From: Novosphingobium flavum
GTDB lineage: Bacteria > Pseudomonadota > Alphaproteobacteria > Sphingomonadales > Sphingomonadaceae
Assembly (NCBI RefSeq): GCF_014230315.1
Contig: NZ_JACLAW010000012.1
Coordinates: forward strand, 82,809 to 146,808
Reading direction: 5' to 3'
DNA: 64,000 nucleotides
The stretch's first letter is position 1. Every line of letters starts with the position of its first letter. Shown in pieces: positions 8,904 through 17,193 of this stretch. Under the pieces are notes generated by a model that was given only the letters and a program-made list of their open reading frames with translations, was not told where the DNA came from and searched no databases. A program made the position numbers and the translations under genes.

Positions 8904-10589
8904 TCAGCGGCCAGCGCCGATCCACTTCGCCACGCCGTTGACCGGCGCGGGCGTCACGGCCTTGAAGCTGGCCGCCGTGTCGGTCGAACCGGTGCCGCTG
9001 TAGCGGGCCACGGCGGGATAGGCATAGACCGGGCGGCTGCGCGGCGGCAGGACCTTGCGCGGCGGCCCCATCCCGGCGGGCGGGCCGGCTTGCTGGCCGC
9101 TTTGCGCCCCGCCGCTGATCCCGACCGGCAGCCCCTCGGCGGTCTGCCCGGCGCGGTGCGCCTGCATGACGCTGGGCGCCGTGCCGCCCTCGACCCAGGC
9201 CATCAGGTTGGCCAGCAGCGGAAATTCGCTCGGTCCGTCGCCGCCCGAACAGTGGCCCATGCCGGGGAACAGGAACATCCGCGTCATCGCGTCGCGCCGC
9301 GCCTTGCCCATCTTCAGGCCGGCCCGCTCGAAATAGTCGATCGTGTTGAGCGGGCTGATGTGCGGATCGGACCAGCCGTGCCACAGGATCAGCTTCCCGC
9401 CGCGCCGGGCAAAGCCGGAAAGGTCGGCATTGTCGGCGCTATAGAGCGCGCGGGCCGGTTCCTCGCTGCGATACATCGCCTCGGTAAAGGGGAAGGTCTT
9501 GGGCGTATAGGGCGTGGCCGGATTGGGCGTGAACAGCAGGTGATTGATCGTGTCGCCCGCGAACATCGCGCTGCCGATCCGCCCGTCCGGCGTGGTCGGC
9601 ACGAAGACGCCGATCCACTGCTCCTCGCTCCCCGGCTGAAGCGGGCCGACCTCGAGCGCCGTGCCCTTGGCCGAACGCGCGCCCTGATAGACCAGGCGCG
9701 CGGCCTCGACCTTGTCTGCCGTCAGGCATTTGCCCGCCTCATAGGCGCCCTTGCACAGCAGCAGGGCGGGATTGACCCGGCAGCGACGCGGATCGTCGAT
9801 CTGCCCATCGGCCAGACCATCAAGCTTGTCGCAGGTGGCGAGCGCCAGCTTGTACAGCGCGCGGGCATCGTCGGCGAGGAGGATGGCCTTGCCGTTGGCA
9901 TCGGTGTTGACCCGCGCGAGCCAGCCATGGTGGAAACTGTTCTGCACGGTGAAGTTGAGCGCCGGGGCCCCGGCGGCGATGCCGTCGAAATCCTCGGGGA
10001 AGCGCTGGGCCTCCATCAGCGCCTCGCGCCCGCCGTCCGAACATCCGGAGAAATAGGCATAACGCTGCGGCTGGCCGTAGAAGGCCCGGATCAGCGCCTT
10101 GGCCGCGAGAGCGGTGGCGTGAACCCCGCGAAAGGCGAAGTCCTCGCGCTTCTGCTTGTCCTCGCCCCATTCGGTGGCATTGCCCTGGTGGCCCATGTCG
10201 GTGCTGGCCAGCACGATGCGCCCGTCGGTCACGGGCGTGCAGCCCTCGGCCTTGCCCGCATCGATGCGCAGATTGCCGCACAGGCCGCCGCAGCCTGTCT
10301 GCAGGTAGCGCTGGGTCCAGCCGGCCAGCGGCAGGCGCACCTCGAAGCGGATCGCCGGGGCGATCGTCCCGGTCACCTTGCAATAGGGCGAGCTTCCGGC
10401 CACTTCGCTGGCGGCCAGCGTGGTCTTGGCCCCGGTTGCTCCGGCAAGGTCAAGCCCGGCGAGCGAGGCGCAGGAGGTTACCGGGCTGACCGCGGGAAGA
10501 TCGGGAAGGCCGGCGGCCCCCGCCGTGGGGGCCATGCCGAGACTGGCCAGAAGAATGGCCGCCAGGGCCGGAAAAACACGCCGCAGCAT
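8904..10589 (-). CDS. Tannase/feruloyl esterase (MHETase-type) family protein, exported
   Basis: The 561-residue exported protein shows the family hallmark CS-D-HC. Cys183-Ser184 lie in SGCSDGG, Asp408 in WSDPH, and His446-Cys447 in MGHCSGG, so a disulfide would tie nucleophile and His together. The segment at about 253-270 (DKLDGLADGQIDDPRRC) matches the calcium-binding loop of tannases. The family hydrolyses galloyl, feruloyl and terephthaloyl monoesters. I choose ATG at 10589, not the upstream one at 10610, because it forms a TGATG junction with the preceding flavoprotein and has AGGAAGGAC upstream. The gene converges with the esterase pair. Confidence 0.9.
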   Translation of the reverse strand: MLRRVFPALAAILLASLGMAPTAGAAGLPDLPAVSPVTSCASLAGLDLAGATGAKTTLAASEVAGSSPYCKVTGTIAPAIRFEVRLPLAGWTQRYLQTGCGGLCGNLRIDAGKAEGCTPVTDGRIVLASTDMGHQGNATEWGEDKQKREDFAFRGVHATALAAKALIRAFYGQPQRYAYFSGCSDGGREALMEAQRFPEDFDGIAAGAPALNFTVQNSFHHGWLARVNTDANGKAILLADDARALYKLALATCDKLDGLADGQIDDPRRCRVNPALLLCKGAYEAGKCLTADKVEAARLVYQGARSAKGTALEVGPLQPGSEEQWIGVFVPTTPDGRIGSAMFAGDTINHLLFTPNPATPYTPKTFPFTEAMYRSEEPARALYSADNADLSGFARRGGKLILWHGWSDPHISPLNTIDYFERAGLKMGKARRDAMTRMFLFPGMGHCSGGDGPSEFPLLANLMAWVEGGTAPSVMQAHRAGQTAEGLPVGISGGAQSGQQAGPPAGMGPPRKVLPPRSRPVYAYPAVARYSGTGSTDTAASFKAVTPAPVNGVAKWIGAGR

Positions 10590-12355
10590 CAGTTCTTGTC
10601 CTTCCTGCAAACATCCCCGCCGCCTGCCTGCACCGATTCCCCGGAATCGGGGTTATCGGCAAGCGGTGCGGAAAGATCGGATTGCTGTTCGTGCGCGGCC
10701 TCGCGCGCGGCGATAAAGCCGAATGTGAGCGCCGGGCCGAGGTTGATTCCGCCCGAGGGATAGAACCCGCCCATGACGCTCGCGGCATCGGCCCCGGCGG
10801 CAAAGAGCCCGCCGATCACCGCGCCGTCCTCGCCCAGCACGCGCGCGGCGCCGTCGGTGGCCAGCCCCGCGAAACTGCCGAAGCTGCCCGGCACGACCTC
10901 GACCGCGTAGAACGGCCCGCGCTCGATCGGGGCAAGGTTGGGATTGGGCAGGGCCGGATCGCCGCCATGGCGATTGTAGGGCGACCAGCCGCGATCGAAC
11001 TCGGGATCGCGCCCCTCACGCGCCGCCGCGTTGAACGCGGCCACCGTCCGCTCCAGCTCTGGCGTGATCCCGCACAGGCGGGCGAGGGCGGCAAGGCTGT
11101 CCGCGCGCTTGAGATAGCCCGAGCGCAGCCACCAGCCCATCGGCACCGGGAACGGCTTGACCGCGCCCAGCCCCCAGCGGCGGATGAAGCGGTGATCGCA
11201 CACCAGCCACGACCGGGGCGGCTCACCCTCCGGCGTGGCGGCGAGCAGGGCCGAGACATAGTCGTGATAGCCATTGGCCTCGTTGACGAAGCGGCGCCCG
11301 TCGGCGCGCACGGCGATGACGCCGGGCTTGGCCCGGTCGATGATATGGGGGAACACGCCGGCCTGCCCGTCGGGCCAGCGCAGGGCCGAGACCGGGCACC
11401 AGGCCCCGGCCGCCGCGACCGCCGTATCGAACCGCGCGCCGAACGGGAGCGCGAGGCGCAGCGCGGCGCCATCGGCCTCCGGCACGGCCAATGAGAGATG
11501 TTCGGCGGCATGGGGAAACAGCCCGGAGGTGAACTCGGGGGCGCGGGAAAAACCGCCGGTTGCCAGAAGAACGCCGTGGCGCGCGGTAACCGTGAACTCG
11601 CCGTCCGGTCCGCGCAGCACGGCCCCGGTCACGTGCTGGCGAGAGCCGGTGAGGGCGGTCGCCTCGGTCCCGGTCAGCCAGCGCGTGCCATGCCGGTCGG
11701 CGATCTCGAACAGGCGGGCGACGAGGGCCACGCCGTTGACCAGTTGCAGGGCGCGGCCATGGCGCAGCATGTCCCAGCCATGGCGCAGCACGCGCCGCGC
11801 GGCATGGAGCGCAGAGGCCGGCTTGCGCGTGGCGGTGAGGAAGGCGGCAAGGTCAGCCCCGGCCTGGATCGGCATCCCGGCGAAGGCGGTCTCGCGCTTG
11901 GTCTCCCGCAGCAGGGCGAGGCGCGGGCCGAGGCGGCGGGCGTCGAGCGGAGCGGCGATCAGCTGGCGCCCGCCGGTGCCGGCGCCGGGCTGGTCGGCAT
12001 AGACGTCGCAGATCCGGTTGCCCGGCTCGAAGTGCATCCCCTCTGCTTCGAGAAAGTCGACCGCCTCGGGCGCGGCGGCGAGAAAGGCATCGACCCGCGC
12101 GGCGTCGAAGCGGCTCCCGAGCACGGCGGCGAGGTAGCGGCGCGGCTCGGCAATGTCCTCGGTGATCCCGGCATCTCGGGCGTGGCGGTTGCGCGGCAGC
12201 CACATCCAGCCGCCTGACCAGGCCGTGGTCCCGCCCAGTTGTCCGGCTCGCTCGGCCACGATCACATCAAGGCCAAGGCTGGCGGCGGTTGCCGCCGCAC
12301 TCAGCCCGGCCGCACCCGATCCGATCACCAGCAGGTCGCAGTCGCGGGCGGTCAT
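10589..12355 (-). CDS. FAD-dependent dehydrogenase, 3-ketosteroid-dehydrogenase/fumarate-reductase flavoprotein-like
   Basis: The 588-residue protein starts with the dinucleotide-binding motif LLVIGSGAAGLSAA and the GGTTAWSGG stretch typical of 3-oxosteroid 1-dehydrogenases and fumarate-reductase-type flavoproteins. The C-terminal YPSGGINLGPALTFGFIAA stretch closes the FAD site. No signal peptide is seen, so it is probably cytoplasmic. Its start overlaps the end of the TIM-barrel gene by 4 bases (ATGA) and its stop overlaps the tannase start. The four reverse-strand genes from tetR to the tannase therefore form one tightly coupled operon. It probably introduces a double bond into a ring compound; no steroid-specific gene is present to fix the substrate. 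Confidence 0.83.
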   Translation of the reverse strand: MTARDCDLLVIGSGAAGLSAAATAASLGLDVIVAERAGQLGGTTAWSGGWMWLPRNRHARDAGITEDIAEPRRYLAAVLGSRFDAARVDAFLAAAPEAVDFLEAEGMHFEPGNRICDVYADQPGAGTGGRQLIAAPLDARRLGPRLALLRETKRETAFAGMPIQAGADLAAFLTATRKPASALHAARRVLRHGWDMLRHGRALQLVNGVALVARLFEIADRHGTRWLTGTEATALTGSRQHVTGAVLRGPDGEFTVTARHGVLLATGGFSRAPEFTSGLFPHAAEHLSLAVPEADGAALRLALPFGARFDTAVAAAGAWCPVSALRWPDGQAGVFPHIIDRAKPGVIAVRADGRRFVNEANGYHDYVSALLAATPEGEPPRSWLVCDHRFIRRWGLGAVKPFPVPMGWWLRSGYLKRADSLAALARLCGITPELERTVAAFNAAAREGRDPEFDRGWSPYNRHGGDPALPNPNLAPIERGPFYAVEVVPGSFGSFAGLATDGAARVLGEDGAVIGGLFAAGADAASVMGGFYPSGGINLGPALTFGFIAAREAAHEQQSDLSAPLADNPDSGESVQAGGGDVCRKDKN

Positions 12356-13170
12356 CCCGTCCGCTCCAGCAGGTCGCGCGTCGCCGCGATGGCCCGGCGC
12401 GCGCGCTCCTCCGCGCTCACCCCGGCATCGCGCAGCCGGTCGGCCGGAATTTCGAGGCTGACCGGCAGGCCGGGGAGGCGGGTGAGCAGGGCGGCCAGAT
12501 TGATCTCGCCCTCGCCAGGAAACAGGCGGTTGCCGCGCGCCTCGGCGAGGATCTCGTCCATCGCCGGGATCGGCCCGGCAATGTCGGCCAGCTGGAGATA
12601 ACCGATCGCCGGGTCGCCGGGCGCAATCTCGTCCGGGGTGCCGCCCGAGCGGGCGAGATGGAACGAATCAACCAGCAACTTCGCATTGGCGATCCCGGCG
12701 ATCCGCTCCCGCGCGGCGGCAAGGCCCGGCGCCTCGGTCCACGGCATGAATTCCAGATGCGGCGTAACCCCGAAATCGCTCGCCTCGGCCGCCATGCGGG
12801 CAAGATGTTCGCGGGACCGCGCGGGATCGGGATCGTTGTCGGCCACCAGCAGGCGCGGCGCGGCGAATTCGGCGGCGAAGTCGAGCACCCGCGTGATCTC
12901 GTCCCAGTCCATCGCCGGGCGCAGGCGGACGATCTCGACATCGAGCACGCCGATCCCCTCGCCGCGCAGGGCCTGCAGCAATTCGCGGCGCAGCGCCGGG
13001 TCGGTCAGGATCGGGACATGCGGTTCGCCCGGCGTGGCGGCGACCGGGCGGAGGCCAACGTGGCTGTAGCCGCACCGCGCGGCGATCCGCACCATTTCGG
13101 CCGGAGTGACTTCCAGCACGGTCAGCGCGGCAAGCGAGATCGGCCGGGCCCCGCCCGCACCCACAATCAT
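12352..13170 (-). CDS. Sugar phosphate isomerase/epimerase-like TIM-barrel protein
   Basis: The 272-residue protein belongs to the xylose-isomerase-like/AP-endonuclease-2 TIM-barrel group. Likely metal ligands are the Glu of LEFMPW, the Asp-His of LVDSFHLARSG and the Glu of SLEIP. Members include sugar epimerases, IolE-type dehydratases and the 3-dehydroshikimate dehydratases that make protocatechuate; the last would suit an aromatic cluster but cannot be proven here. ATG 13170 is preferred over ATG 13182 because it makes an ATGA overlap with the tetR stop. Expression is therefore coupled to the repressor gene. Confidence 0.78.
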   Translation of the reverse strand: MIVGAGGARPISLAALTVLEVTPAEMVRIAARCGYSHVGLRPVAATPGEPHVPILTDPALRRELLQALRGEGIGVLDVEIVRLRPAMDWDEITRVLDFAAEFAAPRLLVADNDPDPARSREHLARMAAEASDFGVTPHLEFMPWTEAPGLAAARERIAGIANAKLLVDSFHLARSGGTPDEIAPGDPAIGYLQLADIAGPIPAMDEILAEARGNRLFPGEGEINLAALLTRLPGLPVSLEIPADRLRDAGVSAEERARRAIAATRDLLERTG

Positions 13171-13832
13171 CGGACAAGGCACCGCGAAAGCATGACCTCG
13201 ATCACCTCGGCGCGGCGGCGGCTGACCACATCCTCGTCCGCGATGTTCACGCCGAACACCTCGCCAAAGGTGTAGGCATTGGCCACGAAGTAGAAGCTGA
13301 GCGCCGAGATGCTCATATGAATCTGCAACGGGTCGATGTCGCCGCGAAACAGGCCTGCCGCGGCCCCGCGAGCGAGGATCCGCCCGACGGTCGAGATCAC
13401 CAGCTCCCGCTGGGCTGCATGGTCGAGCCCGCGGGCGTGGCGCCCCCGGTCGAGGTTTTCCGACATGATGATGCGGATTACATTGGGGTGCTGCAGGTGG
13501 ACGTCGAAGGTATTGCCGACAAGGGTGGCGAGCGCGCCCACCGGGTCGAGTGCCTCGTAGTCTACTTGCTCGACCGCGCGGAAGTCGGCGTAGGCCCGCT
13601 CGAGTACGGCCGAGTAGAGCCCGTCCTTGCTGCCGAAATAGTAGTAGATCATGTGCTTGCTGACCGCGGTGCGGGCCGCGATCTCGTCGACGCGTGCGCC
13701 GTGCAGCCCTTTTTCCGCGAATTCCTCGGTCGCCGCGGCCAGAACCTCGCCCCGGGTCAGTTCCGGATCGCGCTGCTTGCCGCGGCGCGCCGCTGCAGGC
13801 CTGGGCGGGGAAGCGGGTTTGGTGGAGGCCAT
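13167..13832 (-). CDS. TetR-family transcriptional regulator
   Basis: The 221-residue protein has a typical N-terminal TetR DNA-binding region (about 27-75). It includes ARVDEIAARTAVSKHMIYYYFGSK, given here as ARVDEIAARTAVSK and HMIYYYFGSK. A larger ligand-binding helical domain follows. An upstream in-frame extension to 13985 would translate the operator region and is unlikely, so I use the ATG at 13832 (MASTKPASPP). It is the first gene of the operon TetR, TIM barrel, flavoprotein, tannase, and is divergent from a TonB receptor. Autoregulation and control of the receptor are inferred from the paired operator-like repeats between them. Confidence 0.9.
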   Translation of the reverse strand: MASTKPASPPRPAAARRGKQRDPELTRGEVLAAATEEFAEKGLHGARVDEIAARTAVSKHMIYYYFGSKDGLYSAVLERAYADFRAVEQVDYEALDPVGALATLVGNTFDVHLQHPNVIRIIMSENLDRGRHARGLDHAAQRELVISTVGRILARGAAAGLFRGDIDPLQIHMSISALSFYFVANAYTFGEVFGVNIADEDVVSRRRAEVIEVMLSRCLVR

Positions 13833-13882
13833 TTTGTGTCCGGAAATGCGCGGATTGTCGAGGTGGTGCAATCTAGATGGCC

Positions 13883-13946
13883 TGTTGTTGCAGTCAACAA
13901 CATTCCAACTGGTACGTATGTTGTTGACATACCAACTGGTCCGTAT
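13883..13946. promoter_or_regulatory. Divergent promoter region with two operator-like repeats and an inverted repeat
   Basis: Two 18-base sites, ATTCCAACTGGTACGTAT (13902-13919) and ATACCAACTGGTCCGTAT (13929-13946), are spaced 27 bases apart. The second fits a palindrome of the form ATACnnACnnGTnnGTAT. A third element, TGTTGTTG-CAGT-CAACAACA (13883-13902), has perfect 8-base arms. On the + strand TTGACA (13924-13929) could be a -35, which places the second site in the spacer. On the - strand TTGACT (13897-13892) and TAGATT (13875-13870) form a promoter reading into tetR. A TetR dimer bound here could repress both directions. Confidence 0.6.
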
Positions 13947-14096
13947 ATTGATGCAGCGTCGTTGCAGCATTGTCGCCTCGACCATGGTCTAGGCGCCTTT
14001 CGTCCGACAATCGGCTAGGGCTGCTGCAGCAAAGGGGACCTTGTTCGACCGGCCAGGAAGGCCGGCGGCGGGGTCGATACAGGGAGGATGGCTGAA

Positions 14097-16580
14097 ATGA
14101 AAATCAACGCGCGCAATCCGTTTGTCTCACTCGCGGCGGTCAGTTGCGTCCTTGCCGCACAGGCCGTTCCGGCCATGGCGCAGGAAGCGCCCGCCAATGT
14201 CGCGGCCGAGGAAGAGCAGGCCCCCGGCGAAATCATCGTGACCGCGCAGAAGCGCGCCGAGCGCCTGCAGTCGGTCCCGGTTTCGGTCCAGGCGGTCGAA
14301 GCCAAGACCCTCGCCAATCTCGCCATCGCCACGCCGAAGGACTTCGGCCAGATCTCGCCGACCCTGAACTTCCAGGCGGCTGACGAAGCGCGCCTGTTCA
14401 ACTTCTCGATCCGCGGCATCGGCACGGAATCGTTCTCGGTCGGCGTCGAGCCCTCGGTCTCCAGCATTGTCGACGGCGTGGTCTACACCCGCGTCGGCTC
14501 GCTGTTCGATGGCCTGTCGGACATCGAGCGGGTCGAAGTGCTCAACGGCCCGCAGGGCACGCTGCAGGGCAAGAACGCCTCGGCCGGCGCGGTGGTGATC
14601 GTCACCAAGGGGCCGGCGCGCGACCGCTTCCAGGGTCATGCCGAAGTGGGCCTCGCCGAAAACGGCGAATATACCGGCAACCTGATGGTCACCGGCCCGA
14701 TCAGCGACAAGGTCGCCTTCCGCCTCAACGGCTATTACCGGCACGAGGACGGCATCGTCATCAACGTCGCCAACGGCAAGCCGGTCAACAATGTCGAGAG
14801 CTACGGTTTTCGCGGCAAGCTGCTGTTCGAGCCGTCGGACGGGGTGACCTTCACGCTCGCCGGTGACTGGTCCTACCGCAAGGCCGATTGCTGCGGTGAA
14901 CCGATCCGGATTCCCGCCGCCTCCGGCAACGTCACCGCCGCCTTCACCGGCACGCCGGTCGGCCCGCTCAACCGCTATGTCAACTTCGACACGGTGCAGG
15001 AAGGCTATCAGAAGAACCGCGGCGTCTCGCTCACCGGCGATATCGAGCTGGGCGATTTCACCCTGACCTCGATCACCGCCTACCGCCAGTACCGCGACTT
15101 CGCGATCCGCGACCGCGACGGCACCAACGCGCCGTTCGCCGGCGTCACGCCGACCGAGCTGTTCCGCGCCACCAATCCCGGCATCACCGCCGCCCAGGCC
15201 CTGACGCTGATGGACAACCTCCTGCTCAATCCCCTGAGCTTCTCCTGCCGGATGACCAGCCGCAGCAGCACCGAACCGGTCTGCGGCGAGAGCCAGAGCC
15301 TCGAGAAGAGCGAGACCTTCAGCCAGGAAATCCGCCTCGCCTCGCCCACCGGCGGCTTTGCCGACTACATCCTCGGCGCCTTCTACTATGACGCCAAGAC
15401 CGAGCGTGACCTGACCATCGCCGGGGTGCGCTCGAACATCGCCGGCAATGTCAGCTACCCCACGCCGACCACGCTGACGATCAACCGCGACACCGCCTAT
15501 GTGCTGGCCGACACCATCACCAAGGTCCGCTCGATCAACTCGGCCCTCTTCGCCAACCTCAACCTGCACCCGACCAGCCAGCTGACCTTCACCGGTGGGG
15601 TGCGCTATGTCCACGATGCGCTCCACTTCGATCACAAGAAGGTGACCGGGCCGAACGGTGACCACATCGGCTCGCCGATCGACGTCAACCCGGCAGGGCA
15701 GGTGGCCCCGGGCGCCAATGCCGGCACACCGCAGTTCAACTCTTACCGCGAGTTCAGCAACAACGCCTGGCTCGGCCGGGTCTCGGCCAAGTATGAATTC
15801 AGCCGCGACCTGATGGCCTATGTCTCGTGGGCTCACGGCTACAAGGGCCCGGCGGTGGATGCCGACATCTACGTCTCGGCCGCCGGCTTCGCGGCCAGCC
15901 CGGTGGCGCCCGAAACGTCGAACTCGTGGGAAGTGGGCTTCAAGTCGCAGTTCCTCGACCGGCGCGTGACGGTCAACGTGACCGGCTACAAGACCACCTT
16001 CTCCGGCTACCAGACCACCTCGCAGGGCACCGACGGTTCGGGCGCGCCGGTGCTGCAATCGGCCGGCAAGCTCTTCACCAAGGGCGTCGAGGGCGAGATC
16101 GTCGTGCGGCCGACCGGCCGCCTGCGCCTCTCGGGCAACTTCCTCTTCGCCGACAACAAGTTCGGTGACCTGTTCCTGACCTCGACCCTCAACATCAAGG
16201 GCGGCGATCCGCTCAACGCGCCGGAAACCAAGTGGGGCCTGACCGGCTCCTACGACCTGCCGGTGGGAGACTGGAACGTGAACCTGTCCGGCAACTACAC
16301 CTGGACCGGGCGGACCCTGTTCACCAACCTGAACGACGCAGCCAACCCCAATTCGCCGTGGATCCGCCCCGCCTTCGGCGTGGCCAACCTGGCGCTCAAC
16401 CTCACCGCGCCCGACAGCAAGTACAAGCTCAGCTTCTACGTGAAGAACCTGTTCAACGAACACTACGTCGCCAGCCTTCGCCGCATTTCCGGCTCGGTCG
16501 GCGGTGCCGGTGCCATTGCCCAGGCCCTGCCGCGTGACTTCGACCGCTATGTCGGCGGCACGCTCAGCGTGAACTTCTGA
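14097..16580 (+). CDS. TonB-dependent outer-membrane receptor
   Basis: The 827-residue protein has a signal peptide ending near AMAQ, a TonB-box region EIIVTAQKRAERLQSVPVSV, a plug domain with GPQGTLQGKNASAGAVVIV, and a barrel ending VGGTLSVNF. The RAERLQSVPVSV plug type is abundant in sphingomonads beside catabolic genes. ATG 14097 is preferred over ATG 14088 because GGAGG at 14083-14087 is correctly spaced only for 14097. It is divergent from tetR across the operator region, so its synthesis is probably induced by the same ligand as the tannase operon. Confidence 0.93.
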   Translation: MKINARNPFVSLAAVSCVLAAQAVPAMAQEAPANVAAEEEQAPGEIIVTAQKRAERLQSVPVSVQAVEAKTLANLAIATPKDFGQISPTLNFQAADEARLFNFSIRGIGTESFSVGVEPSVSSIVDGVVYTRVGSLFDGLSDIERVEVLNGPQGTLQGKNASAGAVVIVTKGPARDRFQGHAEVGLAENGEYTGNLMVTGPISDKVAFRLNGYYRHEDGIVINVANGKPVNNVESYGFRGKLLFEPSDGVTFTLAGDWSYRKADCCGEPIRIPAASGNVTAAFTGTPVGPLNRYVNFDTVQEGYQKNRGVSLTGDIELGDFTLTSITAYRQYRDFAIRDRDGTNAPFAGVTPTELFRATNPGITAAQALTLMDNLLLNPLSFSCRMTSRSSTEPVCGESQSLEKSETFSQEIRLASPTGGFADYILGAFYYDAKTERDLTIAGVRSNIAGNVSYPTPTTLTINRDTAYVLADTITKVRSINSALFANLNLHPTSQLTFTGGVRYVHDALHFDHKKVTGPNGDHIGSPIDVNPAGQVAPGANAGTPQFNSYREFSNNAWLGRVSAKYEFSRDLMAYVSWAHGYKGPAVDADIYVSAAGFAASPVAPETSNSWEVGFKSQFLDRRVTVNVTGYKTTFSGYQTTSQGTDGSGAPVLQSAGKLFTKGVEGEIVVRPTGRLRLSGNFLFADNKFGDLFLTSTLNIKGGDPLNAPETKWGLTGSYDLPVGDWNVNLSGNYTWTGRTLFTNLNDAANPNSPWIRPAFGVANLALNLTAPDSKYKLSFYVKNLFNEHYVASLRRISGSVGGAGAIAQALPRDFDRYVGGTLSVNF

Positions 16581-16606
16581 TCCAGCGCCGCCGGGGAGCA
16601 CTGACC

Positions 16607-17086
16607 ATGACGCAAGACAATCGCGCGCAGACGATCCGCGCCGGCTTGACGGGAGGGCTCCTCGGCGGGGTGATCATCTGGATCTATGAAGCCGTGGTCT
16701 GGGTCGGCCTGCAGCACATGATGCCGCTCGCCGGAATTCCCCGCAACGCGGTCGGCCTCGTCTTCGGCAAGCCGGTGCAGGAAGCCCTCGGGCCGATCGC
16801 CTACGTGCTTGGCACCGGCATCCATTTTGCCTTCGCCCTGTTCTGGGGCGCAGTCTTCGCCCTGGTCTGGCCGGCCCTGCGCAGGCGCGGCTGGGAGGCG
16901 ACCATGGCCGCGCTGTTCTATGCCGTGTTCCTGTGGATCGTGATGCACGTCGCCATTGCCGTCGCCGGCGACGATCACCCCGACTATCTCGATCCGGTGG
17001 TAGTGATCGGCGGCTTCATGTCGCACTTCTTCTATGCCGTGCCCCTGGCGCTCTACGTAAAGCACAGGCTGGCCCTGCCCGCCTGA
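16607..17086 (+). CDS. Small integral membrane protein of unknown function
   Basis: The 159-residue protein has about four hydrophobic segments (about 13-33, 60-85, 98-122 and 132-152) and short charged loops. I do not recognise the family. It starts 26 bases after the TonB receptor with a good GGGGAG ribosome-binding site, and a strong terminator follows, so it is probably the last gene of the receptor transcript. A role in handling the imported compound at the inner membrane is possible, but nothing in the sequence shows it. Confidence 0.7.
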   Translation: MTQDNRAQTIRAGLTGGLLGGVIIWIYEAVVWVGLQHMMPLAGIPRNAVGLVFGKPVQEALGPIAYVLGTGIHFAFALFWGAVFALVWPALRRRGWEATMAALFYAVFLWIVMHVAIAVAGDDHPDYLDPVVVIGGFMSHFFYAVPLALYVKHRLALPA

Positions 17087-17123
17087 ACGCCTGACGTGCC
17101 GCCGTTCGCGTTCCAACCTGCCT

Positions 17124-17157
17124 GCGGGAGAGCGGCCTTCGCTCTCCCGCACTTTTT
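17124..17157 (+). terminator. Rho-independent terminator
   Basis: A perfect 11-base stem, GCGGGAGAGCG pairing with CGCTCTCCCGC, closes a 5-base loop and is followed at once by AC and five T. It ends the TonB receptor/membrane protein transcript and separates it from the MFS gene. Confidence 0.9.
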
Positions 17158-17193
17158 CACGATTTTTCGCCCTATCCTGTGAAGGTCCCGCCC

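Noticed and set aside
13833..13985. An N-terminal extension of the TetR protein
   Set aside because: It would translate the operator repeats and promoter; ATG 13832 gives a normal TetR N-terminus.
14127..16601. An 824-codon open frame on the - strand
   Set aside because: It is antisense to the second TonB receptor and has no family features.
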